This document shows positions 50,513 to 59,407 of a stretch of DNA of 64,000 nucleotides, in pieces. Under the pieces are notes generated by a model. The model had not been told where the DNA came from, did no database searches, and saw only the letters and a list, made by a program, of their open reading frames with translations. Source of the stretch: Microbacterium pygmaeum (GTDB taxonomy: Bacteria; Actinomycetota; Actinomycetes; Actinomycetales; Microbacteriaceae); contig NZ_LT629692.1 of NCBI RefSeq assembly GCF_900100885.1, positions 1,488,001 to 1,552,000 of the forward strand, in the 5' to 3' direction. Within the stretch, counting starts at the first letter, position 1. Each line of letters opens with the position of its first letter. Made by a program: the position numbers and the translations under genes.

Positions 50513-52242
50513 CAACCGAAGTCGCCTCGAAGTCGAGGGTGAGCGCCCGGCCGGTACTCAAGGCGCCGCGGTCGCTGTTCAACATCATCGTCGCGGTGGT
50601 GTGCTTCGCTCTCGCCATCCTGATCCTCTACCCGCTCGCCGAGACGGTGTTCTCACTCCTGCTCGGAGGCGAATCGGTCATCGACGCAGCGCAGCGCGTC
50701 TATGGCGATCCCCGTCTCGGAGTGGTCCTGTGGAACACCGCCTATCTCATGGTGGGCAGCGTCGGAGTCGCAGTCGTCGTCGGCAGCCTCTTGGCCTGGC
50801 TTAATGAGCGGACGAACGTTCGAATCGGCTGGGCGTCGGACGTGCTGCCCGTGATGTCGCTCCTCGTTCCGTCGATCGCTGGTTCGATCGGCCTCATCAT
50901 CCTCTTCTCGCCCGGTGTGGGCTATGTGAACGTCGTCATCGGGATGCTGAACGATACCCTGGGAATCCAACTGCCCGAGCTGAACATCTTCACGCCGGGC
51001 GGCATGATCTTCGCCTACAGCGTGTATCTCATTCCCCAGGTCTACCTCGTCGTGGCCGCAGCGATGCGGAACATCGACCCCGCGATGGAGGAAGCGGCTC
51101 GCGTGAGCGGTCGCAAGACCTTCACGATTCTGCGCACGATCACTCTGCCGGCCGTGCGTCCCGCGATCATCTCCGGCGCTCTGCTGGCTCTGATCTATGG
51201 TCTGGCCACCTTCTCCGTGCCACTTCTGATCGGTACTGAAGCCGGCATCCCGGTCTTGACCGTTGAGATCGTGCATCTGATCACCCTGGATTTCCCGCCG
51301 GATCTGCTCGGCGCAACCCTTCTGTCGCTGATCCTGCTCGCGGCTGTCCTGCTCGGAAATCTCGTGGTGCGCAAGGTGGGCGCCTCGTCGCGCCATTCGA
51401 CGATCGGCGGCAGGCCGAGCGGCTCCAGTGTGCTCATCTTCCGCCCCGGGGCGCGGTTGTTCGCGCGCGCGCTGATGTTGCTGTACATCGTGCTGAGCTG
51501 CATCCTCCCGGTCATCGCGCTCGCCTACGTCGCGATGCAGCCTTTCTGGAATGGCCAGTTCACGACGCAGCTGAACTTCAATGCGTTCATCGGGCTTTTC
51601 GCCGAGGGAAGTCAGACCGCGAACGCCCTTCGCAACAGCGTCATACTGGGAGTCGTCGCGGCGACCATCTGCGTGATTCTTGGTGTGCTGGTCACGTACC
51701 ACATGGGCAGAACTCGCCGCTTCTCCGGTGTACTCAGTGGCATCTTCAAGCTTCCGGGAATCGTCTCTCACCTGATCCTCGCGATCGCGCTCTTGAGCGC
51801 ATTCGCCGGCCCCCCGTTCAACCTGGGCGGCACGACCACCATCTTGCTCATCGCGTACGTCGTCATCTATTTCACGTATGCGGCGGTGACGTCAGAAGCG
51901 GCTGCGCTTCAAGTCGGCAAAGATCTGAAGGATGCCTCGAGCGTGTCCGGACGCGGGCCGGCTTATACGCTCCGTGCCATCTCGCTACCGCTCATGCTCC
52001 CGGCGCTCGCCGCCGGTTGGGTGTTCGTCTTCGTGCTCGCGATGGGAGACATCACGGCATCCGCGATTCTTGCCGGACCCAATAGTCCGGTCGTCGGCTT
52101 CACGATGCTGAGCCTGTTTCAGAACAGTACCTACGCGCAGGTGACAGCGTTTGCAACGGTCATCACGGTCATCTCGTCGGTCGTCGTTGGGGCCGTGCTC
52201 ATCTTCACGGGTCGCGCCGAGCGGAAGAAGCGCCGCGGATGA
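50509..52242 (+). CDS. ABC transporter permease, fused two-domain (FbpB-like)
   Basis: A 577-residue protein with about 12 membrane spans in two homologous halves. Each half has an EAA-like loop: DPAMEEAARVSGRKTFTILRTITLP in the first and GKDLKDASSVSGRGPAYTLRAISLP in the second. This is the fused permease form of ferric-type importers. It is translationally coupled to the ATPase upstream and, by an ATGA overlap, to the crotonase downstream, so import and catabolism are made in one unit. Confidence 0.94.
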   Translation: MTTEVASKSRVSARPVLKAPRSLFNIIVAVVCFALAILILYPLAETVFSLLLGGESVIDAAQRVYGDPRLGVVLWNTAYLMVGSVGVAVVVGSLLAWLNERTNVRIGWASDVLPVMSLLVPSIAGSIGLIILFSPGVGYVNVVIGMLNDTLGIQLPELNIFTPGGMIFAYSVYLIPQVYLVVAAAMRNIDPAMEEAARVSGRKTFTILRTITLPAVRPAIISGALLALIYGLATFSVPLLIGTEAGIPVLTVEIVHLITLDFPPDLLGATLLSLILLAAVLLGNLVVRKVGASSRHSTIGGRPSGSSVLIFRPGARLFARALMLLYIVLSCILPVIALAYVAMQPFWNGQFTTQLNFNAFIGLFAEGSQTANALRNSVILGVVAATICVILGVLVTYHMGRTRRFSGVLSGIFKLPGIVSHLILAIALLSAFAGPPFNLGGTTTILLIAYVVIYFTYAAVTSEAAALQVGKDLKDASSVSGRGPAYTLRAISLPLMLPALAAGWVFVFVLAMGDITASAILAGPNSPVVGFTMLSLFQNSTYAQVTAFATVITVISSVVVGAVLIFTGRAERKKRRG

Positions 52243-53105
52243 GCGCTTTCGAAACTCTGAGCGTGCGAGTCGAAGATCGGGTGGCGACGATCACCATCAG
52301 TAGTCCGCCGATGAATCTGATCGGCGGGCGCATGCTACCCGAACTCGATGAAGCCACCGACGCTCTCGCGTCGGATCCCGATGTGATGGTGGTGATCCTC
52401 AAGAGTTCGACGCCGGGCTTCTTCATCGGCCACGCAAAGTTCGGCGACATCGCACAGCTCACAAACGACGTCGTTCCCGAAACTCTGGAGACGACTCCCC
52501 GCGGTGTCGTCCACGTCGTCACCGAGCGGCTGCGTATCATGGACAAGCTCACGATCGCCCAGGTCGAGGGTCGCGCCACGGGCGGGGGAGCAGCGCTCGC
52601 ACTCGCCTGCGATCTACGCTACGGCGCTCTCGGCAAGGCCGTGTTCAACAGTTTCGGAGTTTCGCTGGCGACGGGTCTGGGAGGCGGAGCTTCGCAGTAC
52701 CTTCCGAGAGTCGTGGGTGTCTCGAGGGCGCTGGAACTGATCCTCGGCGCCTACGATCTCGACGCCGAGACGGCCGACAGATGGGGCTACCTCACGCGTG
52801 CTTTCCCGGCCGAGACCATCGACGAGAATGTGCGCGCCATTGCCACGCGGATCGCGTCGTACTCGCCCGAGGTGATACGGCAGACGCGTCGCCTCGTCGC
52901 ATCCGCGCTCGACGGCACGATAGAGGAGGGCCTTCGAGACGAGGCCTTCGTCTTTCAGCAGTTCGTCGGCACAGACGACGCAGTGCATGGAATATCCCGG
53001 CTCCTCCAGCTGGGTGGAGAAACAATCGAAGGCGAGAGCAATCTCGGCGAACTACTCGGACAGATCGAACTGAAGAGGACTGACGCAACGCATGAACAGG
53101 CTTGA
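52239..53105 (+). CDS. crotonase-family protein (enoyl-CoA hydratase/isomerase), atypical active site
   Basis: A 288-residue crotonase-fold protein (SSPPMNLIGGRMLPELDEA, QVEGRATGGGAALALACDLRYG). The usual catalytic Glu-bearing PE-xxG segment reads FNSFGVSLATGLGGGASQYLPR, without Glu, so plain hydratase chemistry is unlikely. A hydrolase, isomerase or decarboxylase activity is possible. The ATG overlaps the permease stop by 4 bases, and its 3' end overlaps the next SDR start by 14 bases. The substrate is presumably the CoA ester of the imported acid. Confidence 0.85.
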   Translation: MSAFETLSVRVEDRVATITISSPPMNLIGGRMLPELDEATDALASDPDVMVVILKSSTPGFFIGHAKFGDIAQLTNDVVPETLETTPRGVVHVVTERLRIMDKLTIAQVEGRATGGGAALALACDLRYGALGKAVFNSFGVSLATGLGGGASQYLPRVVGVSRALELILGAYDLDAETADRWGYLTRAFPAETIDENVRAIATRIASYSPEVIRQTRRLVASALDGTIEEGLRDEAFVFQQFVGTDDAVHGISRLLQLGGETIEGESNLGELLGQIELKRTDATHEQA

Positions 53106-53841
53106 GGGAAAGGTCGCCTTCGTCACGGGTGCGGGCGGCGGCGTCGGCTCGGCGGTGTGTCAGCGCTTCCTCGATGAAGGCGCGCGCGTCGTCGCGGTGG
53201 ACATCGATATCGACAAGGCGACGGCATCCGTCAAGGACGCGCTCGCCGAGGGCCGCGCGATCGCGCTGAAATGCGACGTCAGTCAGCCGGACGAGGTCGA
53301 GGCTGCGATCGCGCAGGCGGTGGCGACGTTCGGGTCGCTCAACGTGCTGTGCAGTCCGCACGGTGGGTCGTCGACCCGCGACGGCCGTGTCACCGAGGCT
53401 GCGCTCGAGGAATTCTGGCGGGTGATCGGGGTCGATCTGTTCGGAACCCTGCTGGTCAGCCGGTTCGGCATCCCGCATCTTGAAGAGGCCGGCGGCGGCT
53501 CTGTAATCAACTTCGCGTCGATCGTCGGCCTGATGGCCATCTCGGAGCGTGACTTCTACACCGCGGCGAAGGGCGGGATCATCTCATCGACACGCTCGAT
53601 CGCCGCAGGGTACGCCGCGACCGGAATCCGGGTCAACGCGATCGCGCCGGGGCTGACTCTCAGCCCGCGCGTCGCGGCGCGCGCATCGACCGAACGCTCC
53701 AAGAAGCTTCAGGATCGGCATCTGCTGGGCGTGCTGCAACCCGTCGACATCGCTGAGATGGCGGTCTACCTCGCGTCGGACGAGTCCAAGCGCGTCACCG
53801 GACAGGTTCTCACCGTCGATAGCGGCATCACTATAACGTGA
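53092..53841 (+). CDS. short-chain dehydrogenase/reductase
   Basis: A 249-residue SDR. TGAGGGVGSAV (about 12-22), Asp after strand two (VDIDIDK, suggesting NAD+), catalytic Ser in NFASIVG and YTAAK are present. The conserved NNAG after strand four is replaced by SPHGG, which is unusual and may alter substrate or cofactor positioning. It overlaps the crotonase gene by 14 bases and ends 40 bases before the amidohydrolase gene. It probably oxidises a hydroxy intermediate. Confidence 0.88.
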   Translation: MNRLEGKVAFVTGAGGGVGSAVCQRFLDEGARVVAVDIDIDKATASVKDALAEGRAIALKCDVSQPDEVEAAIAQAVATFGSLNVLCSPHGGSSTRDGRVTEAALEEFWRVIGVDLFGTLLVSRFGIPHLEEAGGGSVINFASIVGLMAISERDFYTAAKGGIISSTRSIAAGYAATGIRVNAIAPGLTLSPRVAARASTERSKKLQDRHLLGVLQPVDIAEMAVYLASDESKRVTGQVLTVDSGITIT

Positions 53842-53880
53842 CGTGCTGATCCCGAGGCACGCGACAACAGGAGGCACAGC

Positions 53881-54759
53881 ATGGTCGTTCTCGACGCCCA
53901 GGTGCATACGTGGTATTCGGATCGCCCCGAGTTGCCGTGGGATCCGGGCTACCGGCCCGCTCACGTCGACAAACCGAGCTATCTGCAGCACGCGGGGCAG
54001 ACCAACACGCCCGACATGGTGCGCGCTGAACTCGCCGCTGCAGGCGTAGATGGCGCTCTGCTGGTGCCCAACGGAGTTTACGGCAAGAGCATCGAGTTCG
54101 AGTTGAGCGCAGCCGAGGCCGATCCCGCCAGATTCCGTGTCATGGGGCTGGTCGATCACACGAGTCCCGAGCTCGGCGCGCACCTGGAGCGCTCGCGAGA
54201 GCGAGGCTTGGTTGCAATCCGAATGCTTGAGATGCGTGAACCCGAGCGTCTTGCCCGGGGCGAATTTGACGATGCGCTGCGTGTCAGTGCCGACCTTGGG
54301 CTCCCGGTTGCGCTGTCGCTGTCTCACCCGATCGATGCGCGTCTGCATGAACTGTTCGTCCGGCATCGAGACGTGGTCTTCGTGATCGATCATCTCGGCA
54401 CCGGATTCGCGCCGCCGATCTTGGGCTATCGGCCCGAGCATCCGTTCGCGTACCTCGACACCGTCCTCGCCCTCGCCCACCTGCCCAACCTCCGTCTCAA
54501 GCTGACGGGCGGTCCTTCGGTCTCACTCGAGTCGTATCCATTCCGCGATATCTGGCAGCCGGTCACGCGTCTCATCGGATCGTTCGGCGCGGAACGCACC
54601 TTCTGGGGGACCGACTACACCCGAACGGCACCGCTGTGCAGTTACTGGGAGTCGCGACGTTATCTTTCCGAGATACCCGGTCTTTCTTCTGAGCAACTCG
54701 ACCTGATTTACGGTGACGCACTCGCTGCGTTGCTCGACTGGCCGACCAAGCTCGCCTAA
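53881..54759 (+). CDS. amidohydrolase family 2 metal-dependent hydrolase
   Basis: A 292-residue TIM-barrel protein. It starts MVVLDAQVHTW with the metal-binding QVH at 7-9, has further ligands in SLSHPIDARLHEL and FVIDHLGTG, and the catalytic Asp in FWGTDYTRT. The family includes lactone hydrolases and ACMSD-type decarboxylases; a lactone hydrolase would fit a ring-cleavage pathway. The ribosome-binding site is AGGAGG. It sits between two SDR genes in the second catabolic locus. Confidence 0.88.
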   Translation: MVVLDAQVHTWYSDRPELPWDPGYRPAHVDKPSYLQHAGQTNTPDMVRAELAAAGVDGALLVPNGVYGKSIEFELSAAEADPARFRVMGLVDHTSPELGAHLERSRERGLVAIRMLEMREPERLARGEFDDALRVSADLGLPVALSLSHPIDARLHELFVRHRDVVFVIDHLGTGFAPPILGYRPEHPFAYLDTVLALAHLPNLRLKLTGGPSVSLESYPFRDIWQPVTRLIGSFGAERTFWGTDYTRTAPLCSYWESRRYLSEIPGLSSEQLDLIYGDALAALLDWPTKLA

Positions 54760-54798
54760 GTCCCCGTCAGTGGCGCACAACTTTCGAAGAGGAGAATC

Positions 54799-55530
54799 AT
54801 GAAAAAGAGGGCAATCGTCACCGGGGCCGCGGCAGGTATCGGTGCCGCGGTCGTCGCTCGATTCGCGAATGCCGGCATTGAGGTGCACGCCGTCGACCGC
54901 AATGCCGACGTCGCAATCGCGGCCCCCAACGGGGCGATCGCAGGGTATGTCTGCGATGTCGTCGACCCTGGTCAGATCTCGGCGACGTGTGCCGCCGTGC
55001 TCGAGGGAGGTCCCATCGACATCCTCGTGAATTGCGCCGGGACCTTCTCGTCGGGCAACGCGGTGGATGCGACCGTGGAGGACTGGGACCGAGTGATCGC
55101 GATCAACGCGCGAGCTCCGTGGCTGTTCGCCCGTGAGGTTCTGCCGGGGATGTCGCAGATGCGCTCGGGATCGATCGTCAACATCTCGTCTGGCGCCGGC
55201 CTGCGTCCGAATCCGCGGCGCTTGGCGTATGGGGCCTCGAAGGCCGCGCTCATTCAGTTGACCCGGTCGATTGCGATCGACTATGGCTCGCTCAACATCC
55301 GAGCCAACACGATCTGTCCCGGGGCGATCGACACGGAGATGTACCGGTCGATCCGACCCGAGGGCAAGTCGCTCGAGGAGTACCTCAGCGAGGGAGTGAA
55401 GGCGTACCCGCTGAATCGCCTCGGCACGACCGACGAGGTCGCCGCGGCTGTAGAGTTTCTCGCCACCGATGCCGGGAGTTATGTCACCGGTGCAACACTG
55501 ACGGTGGACGGTGGCCGCACTCTGCACTGA
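54799..55530 (+). CDS. short-chain dehydrogenase/reductase
   Basis: A 243-residue classical SDR. TGAAAGIGAAV (about 8-18), VDRN after strand two, NCAG, Ser in NISSGAG, YGASK with Tyr and Lys, and CPGAIDTEM are present. It should be a functional NAD(P)-dependent dehydrogenase. The ribosome-binding site is AGAGGAGAA. It is convergent with the GntR gene 47 bases away; the gap contains a short GC-rich inverted repeat (CGGCGACTCGCCG) that could help terminate transcription. Confidence 0.92.
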   Translation: MKKRAIVTGAAAGIGAAVVARFANAGIEVHAVDRNADVAIAAPNGAIAGYVCDVVDPGQISATCAAVLEGGPIDILVNCAGTFSSGNAVDATVEDWDRVIAINARAPWLFAREVLPGMSQMRSGSIVNISSGAGLRPNPRRLAYGASKAALIQLTRSIAIDYGSLNIRANTICPGAIDTEMYRSIRPEGKSLEEYLSEGVKAYPLNRLGTTDEVAAAVEFLATDAGSYVTGATLTVDGGRTLH

Positions 55531-55577
55531 CGGCGACTCGCCGATCCTCGGCGGGGCACCGGGTGCGTCGCAGAGGA

Positions 55578-56348
55578 TCACACGTTTTCGACCGCGCTGG
55601 GTGAGGACAGCGGTACGTCTGCCGATTTGGTGCCGGCGACGCGTGCATGTGTCGCGCCGAGATGCTGTCGCATGTGACGTTCAGCCCGCTCACCGTCATG
55701 CTGTTCGATCGCCTCGACGATCTTCGAGTGCACGCGAATCACTTGCTGGCGCGTGTCTTCGGTGTCGTACGCATCGACCGTGGTCGAAACGGTCACGCCG
55801 AATGAAAGAGCCTCCAGCACTGCGCTGAGAACATCGTTCCCACTCGCGGCAGCGACGGCGTTGTGCCACTTGACGTTGACGCGTGAGAACTGATGGAAGT
55901 CACCGGATGCCGCGACGAGATCGTCGTGCAGGCGCCTGATCCGTGCGAGGTCGTCCTCGGTGCGGTGCACGGCGGCCAGGCGGGCCAGCGCCGGCTCCAA
56001 GACCTCACGCGTTTCGTTGAGAGTGCGCAGCGGCATGCGGCGGCCTCGAACAAACTGATTCAGGCTATTCGTCATGATGTCTTTGCCGGGGAGCGTGACG
56101 GTATTGCCGCCGAAACGGCCGGGCCTCGTCTGCACGAGGCCTTCGGCAGAGAGCTGTTTCAGCGCTTCTCTCACCGATCCGCGGGTGAGGCCCGTCTGCT
56201 CGACGAGTTCGCGCTCCGGGGGAAGCGAATCGCCCTCGGCGATCTCGCCGCTGAGAATTGCCTCGCGAAGGCGTTGCGCCAAGAGGTCGAAGGACTTGGG
56301 CGCACGGATCTTGTCGACCACGATCGGTCGTTCAGGCGAACGCTCCAC
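55578..56348 (-). CDS. FadR/GntR-family regulator with FCD domain
   Basis: 256 residues. The winged helix (GDSLPPERELVEQTGLTRGSVREALKQLSAEGLV, about 38-71) carries the GntR signature, and the all-helical FCD domain follows, with Asp/Asn and His metal ligands in LNETREVLEPALARLAA, VKWHNAVAAAS and HSKIVEAIEQHDGERAERHMRQHL. Such regulators respond to carboxylic acids or acyl-CoAs. The GTG at 56348 follows GGAAGGGAAA and is preferred over GTG 56366. It lies in the second catabolic locus and is the prime candidate for the shared operator motif. Confidence 0.92.
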   Translation of the reverse strand: MERSPERPIVVDKIRAPKSFDLLAQRLREAILSGEIAEGDSLPPERELVEQTGLTRGSVREALKQLSAEGLVQTRPGRFGGNTVTLPGKDIMTNSLNQFVRGRRMPLRTLNETREVLEPALARLAAVHRTEDDLARIRRLHDDLVAASGDFHQFSRVNVKWHNAVAAASGNDVLSAVLEALSFGVTVSTTVDAYDTEDTRQQVIRVHSKIVEAIEQHDGERAERHMRQHLGATHARVAGTKSADVPLSSPSAVENV

Positions 56349-56725
56349 TCGTTTCCCTTCCCACACAACGCCGTGCGACGACGACGGCTAACTTCACCAC
56401 CGTCCTGTGTCGACGAGGATCGACGCACTCGACACTATTGGCGCGCGTGCGAATTATCAACCGAGGTCGACGCCATCCTATCCTTCACTGCACAAGCCGT
56501 CGGAGCATCGAAGACTACACAGTTTGGAATAAGGCTAACCATTGACAACCGAGTGGCACTTGTCCATGCTGGGAGCAAGGGCTTCGGTCATCCACAGGCG
56601 GATGCCTCGCCCACATGTCGAGCGAGCGGAGGCCGTCGTGACCGCATTCGTCCTGTGCGTCGGCGAGATCGAGCTGGCGGCAGCGTGAGCGCGTCTACGA
56701 ACGCGCATGCCCTTCGGCGCGCGCA
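56349..56725. promoter_or_regulatory. gntR/MFS divergent intergenic region with candidate operator
   Basis: A sequence related to the other operators, GGCTAACCATTGACAACC, lies at 56533-56550, read in the opposite orientation. It overlaps a -35 TTGACA (56542-56547) that, with a 17-base spacer, gives a weak -10 CATGCT (56565-56570) for the MFS gene. The rest of the 377 bases contains no gene or clear structure. Confidence 0.45.
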
Positions 56726-58045
56726 GTGAGCACGACTTTCGGGTCGCTTGCCGTTCGCAATTACCGCCTGTGGTTCGCATGTGCACTGATCTCCAACGTC
56801 GGCACCTGGATGCAGCGCATTGCGCAGGACTGGCTGGTGCTCACCGAATTGACCGACAACGATGCGCAGGCCGTCGGCATCACGATCGGACTGCAGTTCG
56901 CCCCGATGCTTCTGCTGCTGCCGTGGACGGGAATGGTCGCCGACCGCTTCGACCGCCGAAAAGTCTTGTACGTGACGCAGTCCGTATCACTGGCGGTCGG
57001 GGTGGCTCTGGCGATCGTGACGCTCGCCGGCGTCGTCAATCTCGCCCTGGTCTATTCGCTCGCGTTTGCTCTCGGCCTCGCGTCTGCCTTCGACAGCCCG
57101 GCACGACTCGCCTTCATCGGTGAACTGGTGCCGAATGACCGGCTCGCGAATGCGGTGAGCCTGAACTCGGCATCGTTCAACAGTGCTCGATTGATCGGGC
57201 CCGGGATCGCGGGCCTTCTGATCGCCGTGGTCGGGCTCGGGTGGGTCTTCGTGCTGAACGCCTTCTCGTTCCTCGCCGTGCTCATCGCCATCGCTGCGAT
57301 CAGGACCAAGGATCTCGTGCCGGTCGAGCGCGCTCCCGGGGTGTCGGGCACGCTATGGGAGGCGCTGCGCTACGTGCGGGGGAGACCCGACATCGTCTTG
57401 GTCTTGGTCTTGATCTTCATCTGGGGCACGTTCGGCATGAACTTTCCGATCTTCATCTCGTCCATGACGCGGATCACTTTCGACCTCGGCCCTGAAGCCT
57501 TCGGCATCCTGTCTTCGATCTTGGCCATCGGCACAGTGAGCGGCGCGCTGCTGAGCGCTCATCGCGAATCCCCTCGAATCGGCGTAATCGCGTGGGCGGC
57601 ATCGGGAGCCACGCTCGCCCTGATCCTCGGCGGGCTGGCCCCCGATCCCTGGGTGTTCGGCCTTTCGCTCGCCCTGAGCGGAATCGCCGCGATCACGATC
57701 ATGACCACGGCGAATTCGTACGTGCAGGTCGCGACTGCGCCGGCCATGCGCGGACGCGTGATGGCGCTTTACCTCGCTCTGTTCGCCGGTGGCACACCGA
57801 TCGGCGCTCCGCTCATGGGGTTCATCGCTCAGGTCGGCGGACCGAGGGCGGCGATGCTGGCCGCCGCCGGAACGACGCTCGTGCTCGTCGTGATTGCTGT
57901 CATCTATCTCATCAGGACTGCGTCGCTGCGGATTTCGTGGGTGCCCGAGCGTCGTTGGCCGCTGCGGTTCACCGGGCGTGCGGCGGACCGGCCGCTCGCT
58001 GAGGCGGAGATTGCGCTGACAGAGACCGAGGACGAGAAGACCTGA
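56726..58045 (+). CDS. MFS transporter (EntS-like, MFS_3 type)
   Basis: A 439-residue protein with 12 predicted spans beginning with LAVRNYRLWFACALISNVGTW. The loop-2 signature GMVADRFDRRKVLY (about 70-84) and LASAFDSPARLAFIGELVPNDRL are typical of the EntS/MFS_3 group of exporters and uptake systems. The GTG at 56726 gives the canonical N-terminus; no strong ribosome-binding site is seen. It is convergent with the cytochrome b gene 7 bases away. A candidate operator in the upstream gap ties it to the GntR regulon. The substrate is unknown. Confidence 0.9.
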   Translation: MSTTFGSLAVRNYRLWFACALISNVGTWMQRIAQDWLVLTELTDNDAQAVGITIGLQFAPMLLLLPWTGMVADRFDRRKVLYVTQSVSLAVGVALAIVTLAGVVNLALVYSLAFALGLASAFDSPARLAFIGELVPNDRLANAVSLNSASFNSARLIGPGIAGLLIAVVGLGWVFVLNAFSFLAVLIAIAAIRTKDLVPVERAPGVSGTLWEALRYVRGRPDIVLVLVLIFIWGTFGMNFPIFISSMTRITFDLGPEAFGILSSILAIGTVSGALLSAHRESPRIGVIAWAASGATLALILGGLAPDPWVFGLSLALSGIAAITIMTTANSYVQVATAPAMRGRVMALYLALFAGGTPIGAPLMGFIAQVGGPRAAMLAAAGTTLVLVVIAVIYLIRTASLRISWVPERRWPLRFTGRAADRPLAEAEIALTETEDEKT

Positions 58046-58052
58046 GCGCGGA

Positions 58053-59402
58053 TCACCTCGCGCTGACCGAGCCGAACACCCTCGCGATCGGAGCAAGGAT
58101 GCTCGGCCGCGCGGCGGCCAAGGCGGCGGCGATCACGAGGAGTGACGCAGCGAACATCCAAAAACCCGTCCAGTTGTCGGCATACGCGACGCCGTCCTCG
58201 GACCCTTGCATCGCATACATGTGATTGAGATTGCGCAACGCCCCGGTTGCGAAGACGAGCGTAACGTGCACGAAGATGAACGCGGCGAAGTAGAGCATCA
58301 CCGGAAAGTGGATTGCACGCGCCCACACGAGCGGGTAGGCCCTGCTCAGGCGAGCGGCGCTTCTCGGCCACAGACCGCTCATCCTCCAGCCGGAGGCCGC
58401 TGCCAATGGGGCGGCGACGAACACCGTCGTGCCGTAAGCGAGTTGCTGCAGGGAGTTGTAGTTCACCCAGCCGTTCTCGGTGGGCCAGTTCAGCGACACG
58501 TACTGAAGGGCCGCCGACACGGCATTCGGAAACACCTCCCAACTCGTGGGAACGACTCGCATCCACTGCCCTGTCGCGAAGAGCAGGACGACGAAGATCA
58601 CGCCGTTCACGAGCCACAGGATGTCGAGCGACTGATGAAACCAGAGCATCAGGCCGATCTTGCTGATGCCTTTGCCACGGCCGGTCCAATACGCCGAGGG
58701 GCGTTTGTCGTACCGGACGCTCAGCCCGGAGCGGATGATCAGCACGATGAGGAAGGCGTTCAAGAAGTGCTGCCATCCGACCCATGCCGGAAAGCCCACG
58801 GGTGCGCCCACGGGAAGGGGATACTCGCCCGGATAGGTGCGCAGGAAGTCCTGCATCGGCTCGAGGCTGAGCACCCAGCGAACGAGCAGCACCGCCATCG
58901 CCGCGGCCACGAGCGCGCCGGCGCCGCCGAGGTTGACCAGCGCTGCCCACTGACGGCCCGTGTACGGTCCGATGCGTCGCGGCGCGGGAGCAGGGGTCGC
59001 GCGCTCGAACGCGTGCGTGCCGGCGAAGGCCGAGCGCCGAAAGGGCAGGGGAAGTGCGGTGTCGGCGATCTTCGTTTCACCGAATGCGGCGCGGGCATTG
59101 GTCTCGACGGGCGCGATGGCCGCGGGCTCGACATGCGATGGGCCAGGTACCGGTGCGGTAAGGCCGGGTGCCGAGGCGGTGAGGGCAGTTGCCGGTGCCG
59201 CGGCGGGAGTTGGCCGTGGCCAGCTCTGAGTTGGGGGCCAGGGGGCTCCGCCGGCGGTGCGGGGGAGCCCCCGACGTACGAGCGGTTCAGACGTGACTGC
59301 GGTCTCTGCGCGTTCGGGCGTCGTCGGCGGGCTTGCCTGGGGTGGCCAGGGCTCGCCGCCGGCAACGCGCGGAAGACCTCGCCTCAGCACCTGTGTCGGC
59401 AT
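58053..59402 (-). CDS. membrane cytochrome b with repeat-bearing N-terminus, ETF-linked (copy 2)
   Basis: 449 residues, paralogous to the protein at 6781-8532. The Pro/Ala-rich N-terminus is shorter and has two copies of the RRGLPR-x2-GG-x-PWP motif (about 7-21 and 43-57). The membrane part has the same signature segments: WVGWQHFLN, WFHQSLDILWLVNG, PTSWEVFPNAVSAALQY and ARAIHFPVML. Gene order etfB-etfA-cytochrome b is identical to copy 1, with a 5-base gap to etfA. This supports a functional link between ETF and this cytochrome. The GTG/ATG choice is clear: ATG 59402 just after the etfA stop. Confidence 0.87.
   Translation of the reverse strand: MPTQVLRRGLPRVAGGEPWPPQASPPTTPERAETAVTSEPLVRRGLPRTAGGAPWPPTQSWPRPTPAAAPATALTASAPGLTAPVPGPSHVEPAAIAPVETNARAAFGETKIADTALPLPFRRSAFAGTHAFERATPAPAPRRIGPYTGRQWAALVNLGGAGALVAAAMAVLLVRWVLSLEPMQDFLRTYPGEYPLPVGAPVGFPAWVGWQHFLNAFLIVLIIRSGLSVRYDKRPSAYWTGRGKGISKIGLMLWFHQSLDILWLVNGVIFVVLLFATGQWMRVVPTSWEVFPNAVSAALQYVSLNWPTENGWVNYNSLQQLAYGTTVFVAAPLAAASGWRMSGLWPRSAARLSRAYPLVWARAIHFPVMLYFAAFIFVHVTLVFATGALRNLNHMYAMQGSEDGVAYADNWTGFWMFAASLLVIAAALAAARPSILAPIARVFGSVSAR
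59232..59384 (-). repeat. two coding repeats of RRGLPR-GG-PWP motif in cytochrome b copy 2
   Basis: The copies encode residues about 7-21 and 43-57 (59384-59340 and 59276-59232). They share the RRGLPR, then GGEPWP or GGAPWP core with the three repeats of cytochrome b copy 1. Confidence 0.8.
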
Positions 59403-59407
59403 CTCGA

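Noticed and set aside
48245..52242. Iron-uptake operon
   Set aside because: The protein families are ferric-like, but coupling to a crotonase and a FadR-type operator argues for an organic-acid substrate.
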